In this document: positions 1-6,458 of the stretch, in pieces | Position numbering within the stretch: position 1 is the stretch's first letter | Layout: every line of letters starts with the position of its first letter | NCBI GenBank assembly: GCA_024511395.1 | Contig: JANELJ010000098.1 | Span: forward strand, 1 to 7,633 | Direction of reading: 5' to 3' | Source of the DNA: Gammaproteobacteria bacterium | GTDB taxonomy: Bacteria; Pseudomonadota; Gammaproteobacteria; GRL18 | Length of the DNA stretch: 7,633 bases | Made by a program: the position numbers and the translations under genes | The notes under the pieces: generated by a model | The model's database searches: none | Told to the model about the DNA's origin: nothing | Seen by the model: the letters and a program-made list of their open reading frames with translations, nothing else

Positions 1-74
1 ATGTCCAGCATGTTTTCAAGGCGCATCCTGAACAGGTCTTCCTGAGGTATTTTTGGCTGTTTCTTTGGCTTCAT
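1..74 (-). CDS. IS5-family transposase, N-terminal fragment (continues past left edge)
   Basis: The minus strand from ATG (72-74) reads MKPKKQPKIPQEDLFRMRLE followed by NMLD, then leaves the window. The pattern of a basic start, then PQEDLF and RxRL, is typical of one large group of IS5-family DDE transposases (starts such as MRPK..., QDLFRxRLDQII). Only 24 codons are visible, so the catalytic residues lie outside the window and intactness cannot be judged. No strong ribosome binding site is seen; the bases before the ATG read cagaccaga. A fragment of the same kind of protein, its C-terminus, lies at the right edge in the same orientation. Confidence 0.75.
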   Translation of the reverse strand, partial: MKPKKQPKIPQEDLFRMRLENMLD

Positions 75-85
75 TCTGGTCTGAA

Positions 86-130
86 AATTTGCAAGGTAAT
101 AAGGCTTATTTTACCAAAAACTTGCAAATT
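86..130. repeat. Imperfect hairpin in the IS leader
   Basis: Positions 86-94 (aatttgcaa) and 122-130 (ttgcaaatt) are perfect reverse complements. Inside them, ggtaataag (95-103 region) and cttattttacc (105-115) also pair nearly completely. The structure lies between the terminal repeat and the transposase start. It could fold in RNA read in from outside or act as a protein binding site at the IS end. Its role is not known from the sequence. Confidence 0.6.
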
Positions 131-176
131 CAACACCCATAATCAAGAAACATTTCTTTATAAATCAATGCTATAT

Positions 177-195
177 GTTTTATTCAGGGTGAACT
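177..195 (-). repeat. Terminal inverted repeat of left IS copy
   Basis: Read inward from the IS edge on the minus strand it is AGTTCACCCTGAATAAAAC. It matches AGTTCAACCTGAATAATAC at 7471-7489 on the plus strand, with mismatches only at positions 7 and 17. The two repeats point in opposite directions, as expected for opposite ends of one IS type. The outer edge may be one base further out, because a T precedes both copies. Confidence 0.8.
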
Positions 196-494
196 ACTTA
201 AGTGTTGCCGAAAAAGAGGAACTGCAGTTTAAACACAGGCCGGAAAAAACACCTGAACTGTTTGAACACTACCTGCCATACGCCCTGGCTCTGGATGTAG
301 AAACCCAGTGGAGCCGGCGTTTCAGCTGGGTATTCAGCAAACTAGAACAAAGCGATCCACAATACCGTCCACGCTGGTATGACGGTCATTACTGGAATGC
401 CGCTAACCTAGCCGGTTTTTCATCCGCTATGGGAGACAGCCTTGGGTCAGCCATTGCCGCTTCTTCCAGCGGTGGCGGAGGTGGCGGCTGGTGA
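195..494 (+). pseudogene. DUF2207 family membrane protein, C-terminal remnant truncated by IS
   Basis: About 99 codons from YLSVAEKEELQF to a glycine-rich end (GGGGGGW) are recognisable as the tail of DUF2207 predicted membrane proteins. The conserved stretch PEKTPELFEHYLPYALALDV and the later PRWYDGHYW and serine/glycine-rich tail are characteristic. Such proteins are normally several hundred residues long, so the signal peptide, the DUF2207 domain and most membrane segments are missing. An ATG at 168 and the codons up to FRVN (183-194) fall inside the IS terminal repeat, so a start there is not native. The same frame has no stop from position 3 to 494, so read-through from the IS would give a fused product. 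The stop TGA (492-494) directly abuts the stop of the convergent permease gene. Confidence 0.85.
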
Positions 495-539
495 TCAGCT
501 GGAAGAACCGCAGCAGCTTCCACCGCTGCAGCCGCCACC
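480..539. repeat. Inverted repeat spanning two abutting convergent stop codons
   Basis: GGTGGCGGCTG (480-490) and CAGCCGCCACC (529-539) are perfect 11-base arms. A small inner stem, ggaag/cttcc (501-505/517-521), lies in the loop. Both arms are coding: they are the Gly-rich C-terminus of the DUF2207 remnant on plus and the Gly/Cys-rich C-terminus of the permease on minus, read in the same codon phase (GGT GGC GGC TGN). It may help end transcription from both sides, but neither arm is followed immediately by a T-run, so I do not call it an intrinsic terminator. Confidence 0.6.
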
Positions 540-1682
540 GGAATTAATAATTTTTGCGTTTTTATTAAAGATATATTTAATGGACAGATACAGCAGGATC
601 ACAGAAGAAACCTGGTCAATAAAACCGGGAACTTCTTCCTGATCGGTAAGCAGATGGATCTGATTTAAACTGTCTGCAAACAGTGTATCAAATAGATAAC
701 CGAAAAGCAGGCTGCCAACCAGAACAGAAAATAGGTAAATAACCAGTGAGGATTTATCCAGGGTTTTATAGACTACACTCATGGTAATGGCATTAGAAGC
801 CGGCCCGGCAGTGAGAAAAATAAAGGCAGCGCCCGGTGAGAAACCGGCACTTAATAAGGACATCCCCAGTGGAATGGACGCGGTAGCACAGACATATAAG
901 GGCAGTGAAATAGCCAGTACCAGTACATAGTTTAGCCACTGATTTGATGATAAATATTCCACCAGATTTTCCGGCATAAAGGTCACAATCAGAGCACCAA
1001 TAAATACCCCTATCATTAAAGAGCGGGCAAAATCTTTATAAATATCATCAAAAGCATAGCTCAGTATTTTCTGTGTTTTATCAAATACAGGATTGGTATT
1101 AACATCTTCTGCTTTAACGACATTAATATTGAGCGGTTTACCAATGACTGACGCACTGGCTATGGAAATATTCTGTACCGGTGCAGCCTGACTGAACATA
1201 TTACCGGCGGTATTAACGGAAGCTTTGGCATCAGCCGTTTTAGCTTCAGTTTTTTCCTGTTCCTCCTGTGAGGTAAACAGCAGCGTCAGTATGCCTGCCA
1301 GCAGGGCAATAATAACTGAGGACAGCAGACGATACAGGGTAAACAGCCAGCCAAATACACCATAGGTAGCCATAATAGAATCGGCACCGGTAATGGGTGT
1401 GGCAATAAGAAAGGTCTGGATGGCACTATTAGAGGCCCCGCTTTTTTTCAGCGAAGTCACAAAAGGGATCACACTGCAGGAACACAGCGGCAGAGGTATG
1501 CCCAGTACCGCTGCCTTGATATTGGCCATAAAATCATGTCGGCCCAGATGCTTTTTAATAAAAGAATCTGGGATAAATAACTTAAAGATACCGGCAATAA
1601 TAACGCCGATAAGGATAAATACGGCAATGGAATTGAGCAGCAGCCAGAAATTAGCCAGCAGTTCCAGAATCAGTTCTTTCAT
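495..1682 (-). CDS. SO_0444/ArsP-type metal efflux permease, third gene of feo operon
   Basis: Predicted inner-membrane permease of 395 residues, of the predicted-permease (ArsP_1/DUF318) type that includes the SO_0444 Cu/Zn efflux proteins. Each half carries a family motif: PLPLCSCSVIP (residues 63-73, Cys67 and Cys69) followed by KKSGAS, and PLYVCATASIP (261-271, Cys265) followed by GPASNAITM (293-301). About eight hydrophobic segments are visible. The hydrophilic loop at about 137-205 has no Cys or His. The C-terminus is Gly/Ser-rich with three Cys (385, 390, 391), a possible soft-metal ligand patch. I chose the ATG at 1682, four bases after the feoB stop. An upstream TTG at 1721 would add 13 residues overlapping feoB and give a poor N-terminus. 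AAGGA lies about 15 bases before the ATG, so translation is probably coupled to feoB. Family assignment is fairly sure; the substrate is not. Confidence 0.83.
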   Translation of the reverse strand: MKELILELLANFWLLLNSIAVFILIGVIIAGIFKLFIPDSFIKKHLGRHDFMANIKAAVLGIPLPLCSCSVIPFVTSLKKSGASNSAIQTFLIATPITGADSIMATYGVFGWLFTLYRLLSSVIIALLAGILTLLFTSQEEQEKTEAKTADAKASVNTAGNMFSQAAPVQNISIASASVIGKPLNINVVKAEDVNTNPVFDKTQKILSYAFDDIYKDFARSLMIGVFIGALIVTFMPENLVEYLSSNQWLNYVLVLAISLPLYVCATASIPLGMSLLSAGFSPGAAFIFLTAGPASNAITMSVVYKTLDKSSLVIYLFSVLVGSLLFGYLFDTLFADSLNQIHLLTDQEEVPGFIDQVSSVILLYLSIKYIFNKNAKIINSGGGCSGGSCCGSSS

Positions 1683-1686
1683 ACGT

Positions 1687-3816
1687 TTAAACCAGCATCC
1701 TTGTAATATGAAACGCAGCAAATGATAACAGCCAGGCCGTTACCGTAGTAAATATAAACAGATAACCCAGGTATTTCCAGCCGCCGGCTTCACGCATAAA
1801 GACCATGGAAGCCGCTAGACAGGGCAGATAAATCATAACAAAGACAATAAAGGAAATACCGGCAGGCAGGGAAATATTTTCCCTGATTTTTTCAATCAGT
1901 CCGGTATGCTGTTCTGTTATATCATCACCCAGACCATATAAAACCCCTAGAGTAGCCACAACCACTTCCTTGGCTGCCAGTCCGGTTTCCAGTGCAACCG
2001 CCATACGCCAGTCATAGCCCAGAGGGGCAAAGAAAGGTTCAGAAGCATGACCAATCATGCCCAGGTAACTGTTTTCCAGTTTACTCAGGGCCAGCTCATT
2101 GGACAGCGCTTTGGCCTGTGCATCATCAGCGGCCTGTTCAATTTTAATCTGGTAGGCCTGTTCAAGCTCCGGCTGTTTGGGGTAATTACTGGCAAACCAG
2201 ACCAGTACTGAAGCCATCAGGATAAAGGTACCCGCCTTTTTTAAATACATCAGCGCCTGGCCGGATACCGTATGCCAGATAAGTTTAAAAGAAGGCAGAC
2301 GATATTTCGGCATTTCCATTACAAAGGGTTCATCTTTACCCTTAAAGACAGTCATTTTTAAAATTTTGGCTGCAAGAATACCCAGTAAAGCCCCACTGAT
2401 ATAAATCAGAAACAGGATATTGCCGGCATGATGCTCAGCAAAAAAAGCCCCTACAAACAGCACATAAATCGGCAGCCGGGCACCACAGCTCATAAAACCG
2501 ATAATAAACAGGGTCAGCAGCCGATCCCGATCATTTTTCAGGGTACGTGAGGCCATATAGGCCGGTACTGAACAGCCGAAACCGGTCACCAAGGGAATAA
2601 AGGATTTGCCATGCAGGCCGAATTTATGAAAAAAACCATCCAGCAGAAAGGCCACCCGGCTCATATAACCGGTGGTTTCCAGCAGCGCAATGCCAAAAAA
2701 CAGAATAATAATATTGGGCAGAAACAGGACCACAGCTCCGACCCCGGCAATAGCCCCGTCCGCAATAACGGAAGCCAGTTCAGTATGCCCCAGGAAATTT
2801 TTGGTCCCGTCAATGAGTGCTACAAAAAAAGCATCAATCCAATCCATAGGAATGCTGCCGATATCAAAGGTCAGCTGGAACAGCCCCCACATCATAAACA
2901 GAAAAATCGGCAGTCCGACGACCTGGTGCATCAGCAGGGCATCTATTTTATCCGTCAGGCTGAGCCGGTTGTCCTTTTCAAAAACAACGGTTTCAGCCAC
3001 CGCACCTTTCGCCACAGCATTTTTTTCATCATTAAAAATGTCTTCCAGATCCTTTGTACCATAATGCAGGTACAGGTGCTGGTAGGCTTTGTTGATGATG
3101 GGCAATAGTTCAATCCATATCGGCTCTTCATGAAAACGCTGATAGGCCTGCCTGTCTTCACGCAGCAGTTTTATGGCCAGCGCCTTAAGACTTATCTTGC
3201 ACTGAAACTTTTTTGCCTGCAGGAAATCAACAATATTGGCAATTTCTTCTTCAAACGGTTCACTAAACTGCAGGTGCAGATCAGGCAGTTTAGAATTATA
3301 AGTTTCTATAATGGCATCAATCAGTTCATCAATGCCGGTTTTTTTTAAAGCAGAGGTTTTAACACAACGGGCACCAAGAATTTTGCTCAGCTGCTGTTCA
3401 TTAATATGCACCCCCTCATTAACCGCTTCATCCGTCATATTCAGGGCAATAACTATTTTTTTATTGAGCGCCAGTAGTTCAGTGGTGAGGTAGAGGTTAC
3501 GTTCAATATTGGTTGAATCCACTACATTTAAAATCAGATCGTATTCATCTTCATCTAGGTATTTTTTAGTGACCCGTTCTTCAATGGTGTAATCAGTGAG
3601 GGAATAGGAACCGGGTAAATCGGTAATTTTAAATTCATAATCACCGCGGACAAAACGTACCACTTCTTTCTTGACCGTGACACCACTGAAATTGCCTACT
3701 TTCAGTCGGGCATTGCCGATGGAGTTGATTAAAGCACTTTTACCGACATTAGGCTGACCAACCAGAGCCACTTTTATGATTTTTCTGCCTGATTGATGCT
3801 TTGCTACGTCATTCAT
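1687..3816 (-). CDS. feoB: Ferrous iron transport protein B (FeoB GTPase-permease)
   Basis: Inner-membrane Fe(II) uptake protein with a cytosolic GTPase domain fused to a permease, 709 residues. G-protein motifs are complete: G1 GQPNVGKS (20-27), switch I region GNFSGVTV (41-48, usually GNWPGVTV), G3 DLPG (66-69), G4 NMTD (126-129) and G5 SAL (155-157). A helical GDI-like segment follows to about 285. The membrane part has the conserved gate motifs TGFGCSVPA (411-419) and SCGARLP (443-449), then AKEVVV and LPCLAAS near the end. The protein is somewhat shorter than the E. coli homologue (about 770). The start ATG overlaps the feoA stop by four bases (ATGA), so the two are translationally coupled. 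The permease gene begins four bases after the stop. No frameshift or missing motif was seen. Confidence 0.96.
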   Translation of the reverse strand: MNDVAKHQSGRKIIKVALVGQPNVGKSALINSIGNARLKVGNFSGVTVKKEVVRFVRGDYEFKITDLPGSYSLTDYTIEERVTKKYLDEDEYDLILNVVDSTNIERNLYLTTELLALNKKIVIALNMTDEAVNEGVHINEQQLSKILGARCVKTSALKKTGIDELIDAIIETYNSKLPDLHLQFSEPFEEEIANIVDFLQAKKFQCKISLKALAIKLLREDRQAYQRFHEEPIWIELLPIINKAYQHLYLHYGTKDLEDIFNDEKNAVAKGAVAETVVFEKDNRLSLTDKIDALLMHQVVGLPIFLFMMWGLFQLTFDIGSIPMDWIDAFFVALIDGTKNFLGHTELASVIADGAIAGVGAVVLFLPNIIILFFGIALLETTGYMSRVAFLLDGFFHKFGLHGKSFIPLVTGFGCSVPAYMASRTLKNDRDRLLTLFIIGFMSCGARLPIYVLFVGAFFAEHHAGNILFLIYISGALLGILAAKILKMTVFKGKDEPFVMEMPKYRLPSFKLIWHTVSGQALMYLKKAGTFILMASVLVWFASNYPKQPELEQAYQIKIEQAADDAQAKALSNELALSKLENSYLGMIGHASEPFFAPLGYDWRMAVALETGLAAKEVVVATLGVLYGLGDDITEQHTGLIEKIRENISLPAGISFIVFVMIYLPCLAASMVFMREAGGWKYLGYLFIFTTVTAWLLSFAAFHITRMLV

Positions 3817-4034
3817 GCTTTAACCTCAATCTTCTCTGCTTCTGCCGATCGCAGGGCAATTCGGGTCTTGTTAATACGCACGCGGATAGTTTTTTTGCCC
3901 AGGGAACGTTCTTCTACGGAAATACGGGCACCCTTAACCAGACCAAAGGAATTAAAACGATTTTTTAATTCTCTATTAGCATGGATAGCCGTAATAATTG
4001 CTGATTCACCTTTAGAAAGCTTATCCAGCGTCAT
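3813..4034 (-). CDS. feoA: Ferrous iron transport protein A (FeoA)
   Basis: Small cytosolic SH3-like protein of 73 residues that accompanies FeoB and is thought to support its activity. The typical pattern is present: an opening with LSKGESAII, then a central RFNSFGLVKGARISVEERS (usually R..LGL..G..V.V...), and a basic end RINKTRIALRSAEAEKIEV. The ATG at 4034 is preceded on the minus strand by TGAGG seven bases away, a good ribosome binding site. It is the first gene of the feoA-feoB-permease operon. A Fur-box-like site lies 30-48 bases upstream of the start. Confidence 0.95.
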   Translation of the reverse strand: MTLDKLSKGESAIITAIHANRELKNRFNSFGLVKGARISVEERSLGKKTIRVRINKTRIALRSAEAEKIEVKA

Positions 4035-4063
4035 GAAGAACCTCAGATTTGAAAAAAGGTATT

Positions 4064-4082
4064 GTAAATGAAATTAATTATC
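4064..4082 (-). promoter_or_regulatory. Putative Fur box upstream of feoA
   Basis: The minus strand reads GATAATTAATTTCATTTAC, matching the classical 19-base Fur consensus GATAATGATAATCATTATC at 13 of 19 positions, including the whole first GATAAT and the central TCATT. Its position just before feoA is where an iron-responsive operator is expected, so feo is probably repressed when iron is plentiful. AT-rich sequence can produce such matches by chance, so this is a reasonable prediction only. Confidence 0.5.
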
Positions 4083-4089
4083 ACTTACA

Positions 4090-4101
4090 TGATTATAATC
4101 A
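4090..4101. promoter_or_regulatory. Perfect palindrome with TATAAT on both strands, possible feoA -10 and operator
   Basis: TGATTATAATCA (4090-4101) is a perfect 12-base palindrome and contains a TATAAT on the minus strand (4092-4097). That is a plausible -10 element for feoA, about 58 bases before its ATG. The half-site TGAT...ATCA also resembles half a Fur site, so it may form an extended operator with 4064-4082. No good -35 was found at the usual spacing on the minus strand, which weakens the promoter call. Confidence 0.35.
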
Positions 4102-4120
4102 AGCGCCAATTATATTGTAT

Positions 4121-4183
4121 TTGACAGGAAATATCAGTTTAGTAAATTATAATATGTAAATAAAACTAATTCTTAGTTATAAT
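4121..4183 (+). promoter_or_regulatory. Candidate promoter region for the Arg-rich small gene
   Basis: A perfect TTGACA lies at 4121-4126. The nearest -10-like sequences are TAAATT (4143-4148, spacer 16) and TATAAT (4148-4153, spacer 21, too long). A second perfect TATAAT lies at 4178-4183 with only a weak -35 (tgtaaa, 4155-4160). Either could start transcription toward the gene at 4235. The whole 4035-4234 stretch is very AT-rich and otherwise holds only the feo control region. Confidence 0.4.
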
Positions 4184-4234
4184 GTCTAAAAATGTATCTA
4201 AAACAATAATAATTCTAAATTGAAGATATGACTT

Positions 4235-4465
4235 ATGCTTATACGAAACGACACCAGAAAAACATCTGAACGACGCAGAGAGGATCGACGTCAGGTGGAT
4301 TATGAATTTGGTAGTGCGCAATGGATTGAGCATGTCAAAAATCATTATGCTGCCTGGCCTAAAACTGAGCGGCGCCAGCAGAGACGCCGCAGCGGTGAAC
4401 GCCGACAGTGCCAGCCTGATAATGAATCCTTAAGCGATTATAAAATTATAAAAGCAGTCGTCTGA
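4235..4465 (+). CDS. Small arginine-rich hypothetical protein
   Basis: A 76-residue protein with no function I can assign. It has 14 arginines, all in two clusters: residues 4-19 (SERRREDRRQ) and residues 46-57 (TERRQQRRRSGERRQ). They are separated by an arginine-free, Trp/Tyr-containing linker (21-44). The repeated ERRxxxRR spacing suggests a charged, possibly helical or nucleic-acid/RNA-contacting protein; this is inference. It has no signal peptide or membrane segment. The ATG at 4235 has only a weak upstream GAAGA; another ATG at 4228 leads to an early stop. It stands alone on the plus strand, divergent from feoA and convergent with lolD. Similar short ERR-rich proteins occur in gammaproteobacteria as uncharacterised proteins. 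An upstream promoter candidate and an open frame with normal composition support it as a real gene. Confidence 0.65.
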   Translation: MLIRNDTRKTSERRREDRRQVDYEFGSAQWIEHVKNHYAAWPKTERRQQRRRSGERRQCQPDNESLSDYKIIKAVV

Positions 4466-4497
4466 TAGAAGAAGAGATCTTTTTTGATAACTTATTT

Positions 4498-4533
4498 AAG
4501 GCTCAGAACTGATTTAAAGCTCAGGGCTGATTT
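4498..4533. repeat. 18-base near-perfect tandem duplication across the lolD stop
   Basis: Two adjacent 18-base units, aaggctcagaactgattt (4498-4515) and aaagctcagggctgattt (4516-4533), agree at 15 of 18 positions. On the minus strand they encode the final ISPEL of LolD, then repeat the same codons after the stop (ISSEP). This looks like a small local duplication or slippage event at the 3' end of lolD. No clear terminator hairpin lies in the gap 4466-4513. Confidence 0.7.
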
Positions 4534-5203
4534 CCGATAACTGCCCTTCTGCCAGCCTCAGCACCCGATCCATTTTGGAGGCCAGTTGTTCATCATGGGT
4601 CACCAGCACCAGGCTGACACCCAGTTGTTCATTTAGCTGGATCAGTAAATCATAAACCTGCCGGGCAGTATAATTATCCAAGTTTCCGGTCGGTTCATCC
4701 GCCAGCAGGCATTTGGGTTCCGTAACCAGAGCCCTGGCAATGGCCGCCCGTTGCCGTTCGCCCCCGGATAACTCACCCGGTTTATGTCCCAGACGATGGC
4801 TAAGACCAACTTTGTTCAGCAATTCTGTTGCTTTGGCCCTGGCCTTCTGTACCAGTTCACCTCGGATCAGTAAAGGCATGGCAACATTTTCCAGAGCGGT
4901 AAATTCTGCCAGCAGATGATGAAACTGATACACAAAGCCCAGTGCCCGGTTTCTCAGCTCACCCAGTTTTTTAGCATTAAGCTGAACAATATCCTGCCCG
5001 TCAATCAGTACTGTACCGGACTTAATCCGGTCCAGACCACCAAGCATATACAGCAGAGTACTTTTACCGGAACCTGAAGCTCCAACAATAGCCACCCGCT
5101 CACCTTTCTTAATCTGTAAATCCAGGTCGTGGAACACATCCACCCGTACCCCAGCATCATCAAAATACTGGGTCAGTTTTCGGCATTCAATAATATTACT
5201 CAT
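4514..5203 (-). CDS. lolD: Lipoprotein-releasing system ATP-binding protein LolD
   Basis: Cytosolic ATPase of the Lol ABC transporter, which extracts outer-membrane-destined lipoproteins from the inner membrane and hands them to LolA. At 229 residues it is the normal length. All ABC motifs are present: Walker A GASGSGKS (41-48), Q-loop Gln93 (VYQFHHLLAEF, the typical LolD/MacB form), signature LSGGERQ (145-151), Walker B CLLADE (165-170), D-loop GNLD (173-176) and switch His203. Its ATG overlaps the lolC stop by eight bases (ATGAGTAA) and has a strong GGAGG nine bases upstream inside lolC, so the two are translated together. It is the last gene of the operon; a second permease gene (lolE) does not follow. 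Confidence 0.95.
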   Translation of the reverse strand: MSNIIECRKLTQYFDDAGVRVDVFHDLDLQIKKGERVAIVGASGSGKSTLLYMLGGLDRIKSGTVLIDGQDIVQLNAKKLGELRNRALGFVYQFHHLLAEFTALENVAMPLLIRGELVQKARAKATELLNKVGLSHRLGHKPGELSGGERQRAAIARALVTEPKCLLADEPTGNLDNYTARQVYDLLIQLNEQLGVSLVLVTHDEQLASKMDRVLRLAEGQLSEISPEL

Positions 5204-6443
5204 AACGCAATGCCTCCGCCGGCTGGGTTCTCGATGCCCGCCAGGCCGGGTAAATAGTGGCCAGCACGGTCAGACTAAAAGAAATAGTGGCAGTGATCAT
5301 AACATCCGACCATTTCATTTCCGAAGGCAGGTCGCTGATCAGATAAACATCCGGTGCTAGAAATTTTATACCCAGAAAATGCTCCAGTGCCGGCACCAGA
5401 GTTTCAATATTCTGGGCGGTTAAAATTCCGGTGGTCACGCCCAATAAGGTACCCACCACACCAATAACCATACCCTGAGAAACAAAAATCCGCATCACCA
5501 TGCCCGGACTGGCTCCCAGAGTTCTTAGAATCGCAATATCCGCCTGTTTATCATTAACCACAATAACCAGGGTGGATACAATATTAAACGCTGCCACAGC
5601 TATGATCAGAGAAAGGATGATCATCATCATGGTTTTTTCTATATTAATGGCACGAAACAGGTTGGCATGATGCTGGGTCCAATCAATAACCCGGTGATAG
5701 CCATTCAGTTTCTGTTCTATTTCCCGACTGATCCGCGGAGCCTGATACAGATCATCCAGTTTGAGACGTATGCCCGTTACCTTGCCTTTCATTTTAAACA
5801 GGGTCTGAGCATCTTTAAGACGGATAAGCGCCATATTGGAATCGTACTGGTTATGGCCGACTTCAAAAATACCCACTACGGTAAAGCGTTTGATACGCGG
5901 CATAATGCCCGCCGGTGTGACATTGGCGGATGGGGTCACCATAGTCACTTTAGAACCCACTACGGCACCGATGGAACGGGTCAGATAACGCCCCAGTATA
6001 ATTCCGTATTTCTGTTGGCTTAAGGCTTCATAACTGCCTCTGTAAATATGTTTTGAGACATCAGATACCGTTTTTTCTTCTTCGGTATCTATACCCCTGA
6101 CCAGTGCACCATTGACATTGGAATTATTAGTCAGCATGGCTTCCTTAACAATATAGGGGGCAGATCCCAGTACATGAGGCTGTTTTTCAATGAGTTTGTC
6201 CATAGACTGCCAGTTTTCCAGGGTGCCGTTTAAACCGCTGATGGTGGCATGAGAAGCCATACCCAGGATACGGTCACGAATTTCAGCCTGAAAACCGTTC
6301 ATTACTGATAGTACAGTGATCAGTGCCCAAACACCAATGGCAATACCGATAAAGGAACTGAGAGTAATAAAGGAGATAAACTGATTACGCCGCTTGGCCC
6401 GGGTGTATCGAAAGCCAATAAAAAGTGAGAGGGGTTTAAACAT
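5196..6443 (-). CDS. lolC: Lipoprotein-releasing system permease LolC (LolC/E/F family)
   Basis: Inner-membrane permease of the Lol lipoprotein exporter, 415 residues, full length. Layout: N-terminal amphipathic start FIGFRYTRAKRRNQF, TM1 about 24-47 followed by the family motif VLSVMNGF, a large periplasmic domain (about 50-265), TM2 about 271-296, TM3 about 314-343, TM4 about 382-402 and the conserved end QPAEALRYE. The periplasmic stretch PSANVTPAGIMPRIKRF (171-187) matches the LolC hook that binds LolA. It is the only permease beside lolD here, so it could be the single-permease form (called LolF) that pairs with itself, or lolE may lie elsewhere. Start: ATG with AAGGA (overlapping the sfsA stop) 11 bases upstream. 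The ATPase-coupling helix (ADIAILRTLGAS) is intact. Confidence 0.94.
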   Translation of the reverse strand: MFKPLSLFIGFRYTRAKRRNQFISFITLSSFIGIAIGVWALITVLSVMNGFQAEIRDRILGMASHATISGLNGTLENWQSMDKLIEKQPHVLGSAPYIVKEAMLTNNSNVNGALVRGIDTEEEKTVSDVSKHIYRGSYEALSQQKYGIILGRYLTRSIGAVVGSKVTMVTPSANVTPAGIMPRIKRFTVVGIFEVGHNQYDSNMALIRLKDAQTLFKMKGKVTGIRLKLDDLYQAPRISREIEQKLNGYHRVIDWTQHHANLFRAINIEKTMMMIILSLIIAVAAFNIVSTLVIVVNDKQADIAILRTLGASPGMVMRIFVSQGMVIGVVGTLLGVTTGILTAQNIETLVPALEHFLGIKFLAPDVYLISDLPSEMKWSDVMITATISFSLTVLATIYPAWRASRTQPAEALRYE

Positions 6444-6458
6444 TAAATTTTGAGTTCC

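Larger units (their letters stand above)
1..195 (-). mobile_element. IS5-family insertion sequence, 5' end (partial, runs off left edge)
   Basis: This is the transposase-start end of an insertion sequence. Three things support it: an IS5-type transposase N-terminus on the minus strand ending at 74, a noncoding leader of about 120 bases, and a terminal inverted repeat at 177-195. That repeat matches the one at 7471-7489 in 17 of 19 bases. The boundary at 195 is supported independently because recognisable DUF2207 protein homology begins with the codon at 195-197. The target duplication cannot be checked because the other end of this copy is outside the window. The family assignment rests on remembered similarity of the transposase ends, not on a database search. 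Confidence 0.82.

Noticed and set aside
442..642. Plus-strand 66-residue frame overlapping the DUF2207 tail and permease end
   Set aside because: Its proline/leucine-rich sequence is the out-of-frame reading of the Gly-rich tails; no start signal or family match.
1683..1721. Extended permease start at TTG 1721 overlapping feoB
   Set aside because: It would use a TTG codon and add 13 residues unlike the family N-terminus; the ATG at 1682, four bases after the feoB stop, fits better.
2611..3108. Plus-strand open frames opposite feoB and similar antisense frames opposite lolC, lolD and the permease
   Set aside because: They lie entirely inside well-supported genes on the other strand, lack recognisable motifs and look like frame shadows.
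4466..4497. Possible intrinsic terminator (agatct followed by a T-run at 4480-4485)
   Set aside because: The stem is only four base pairs with a two-base loop and no GC-rich core, so it would not fold as a terminator.
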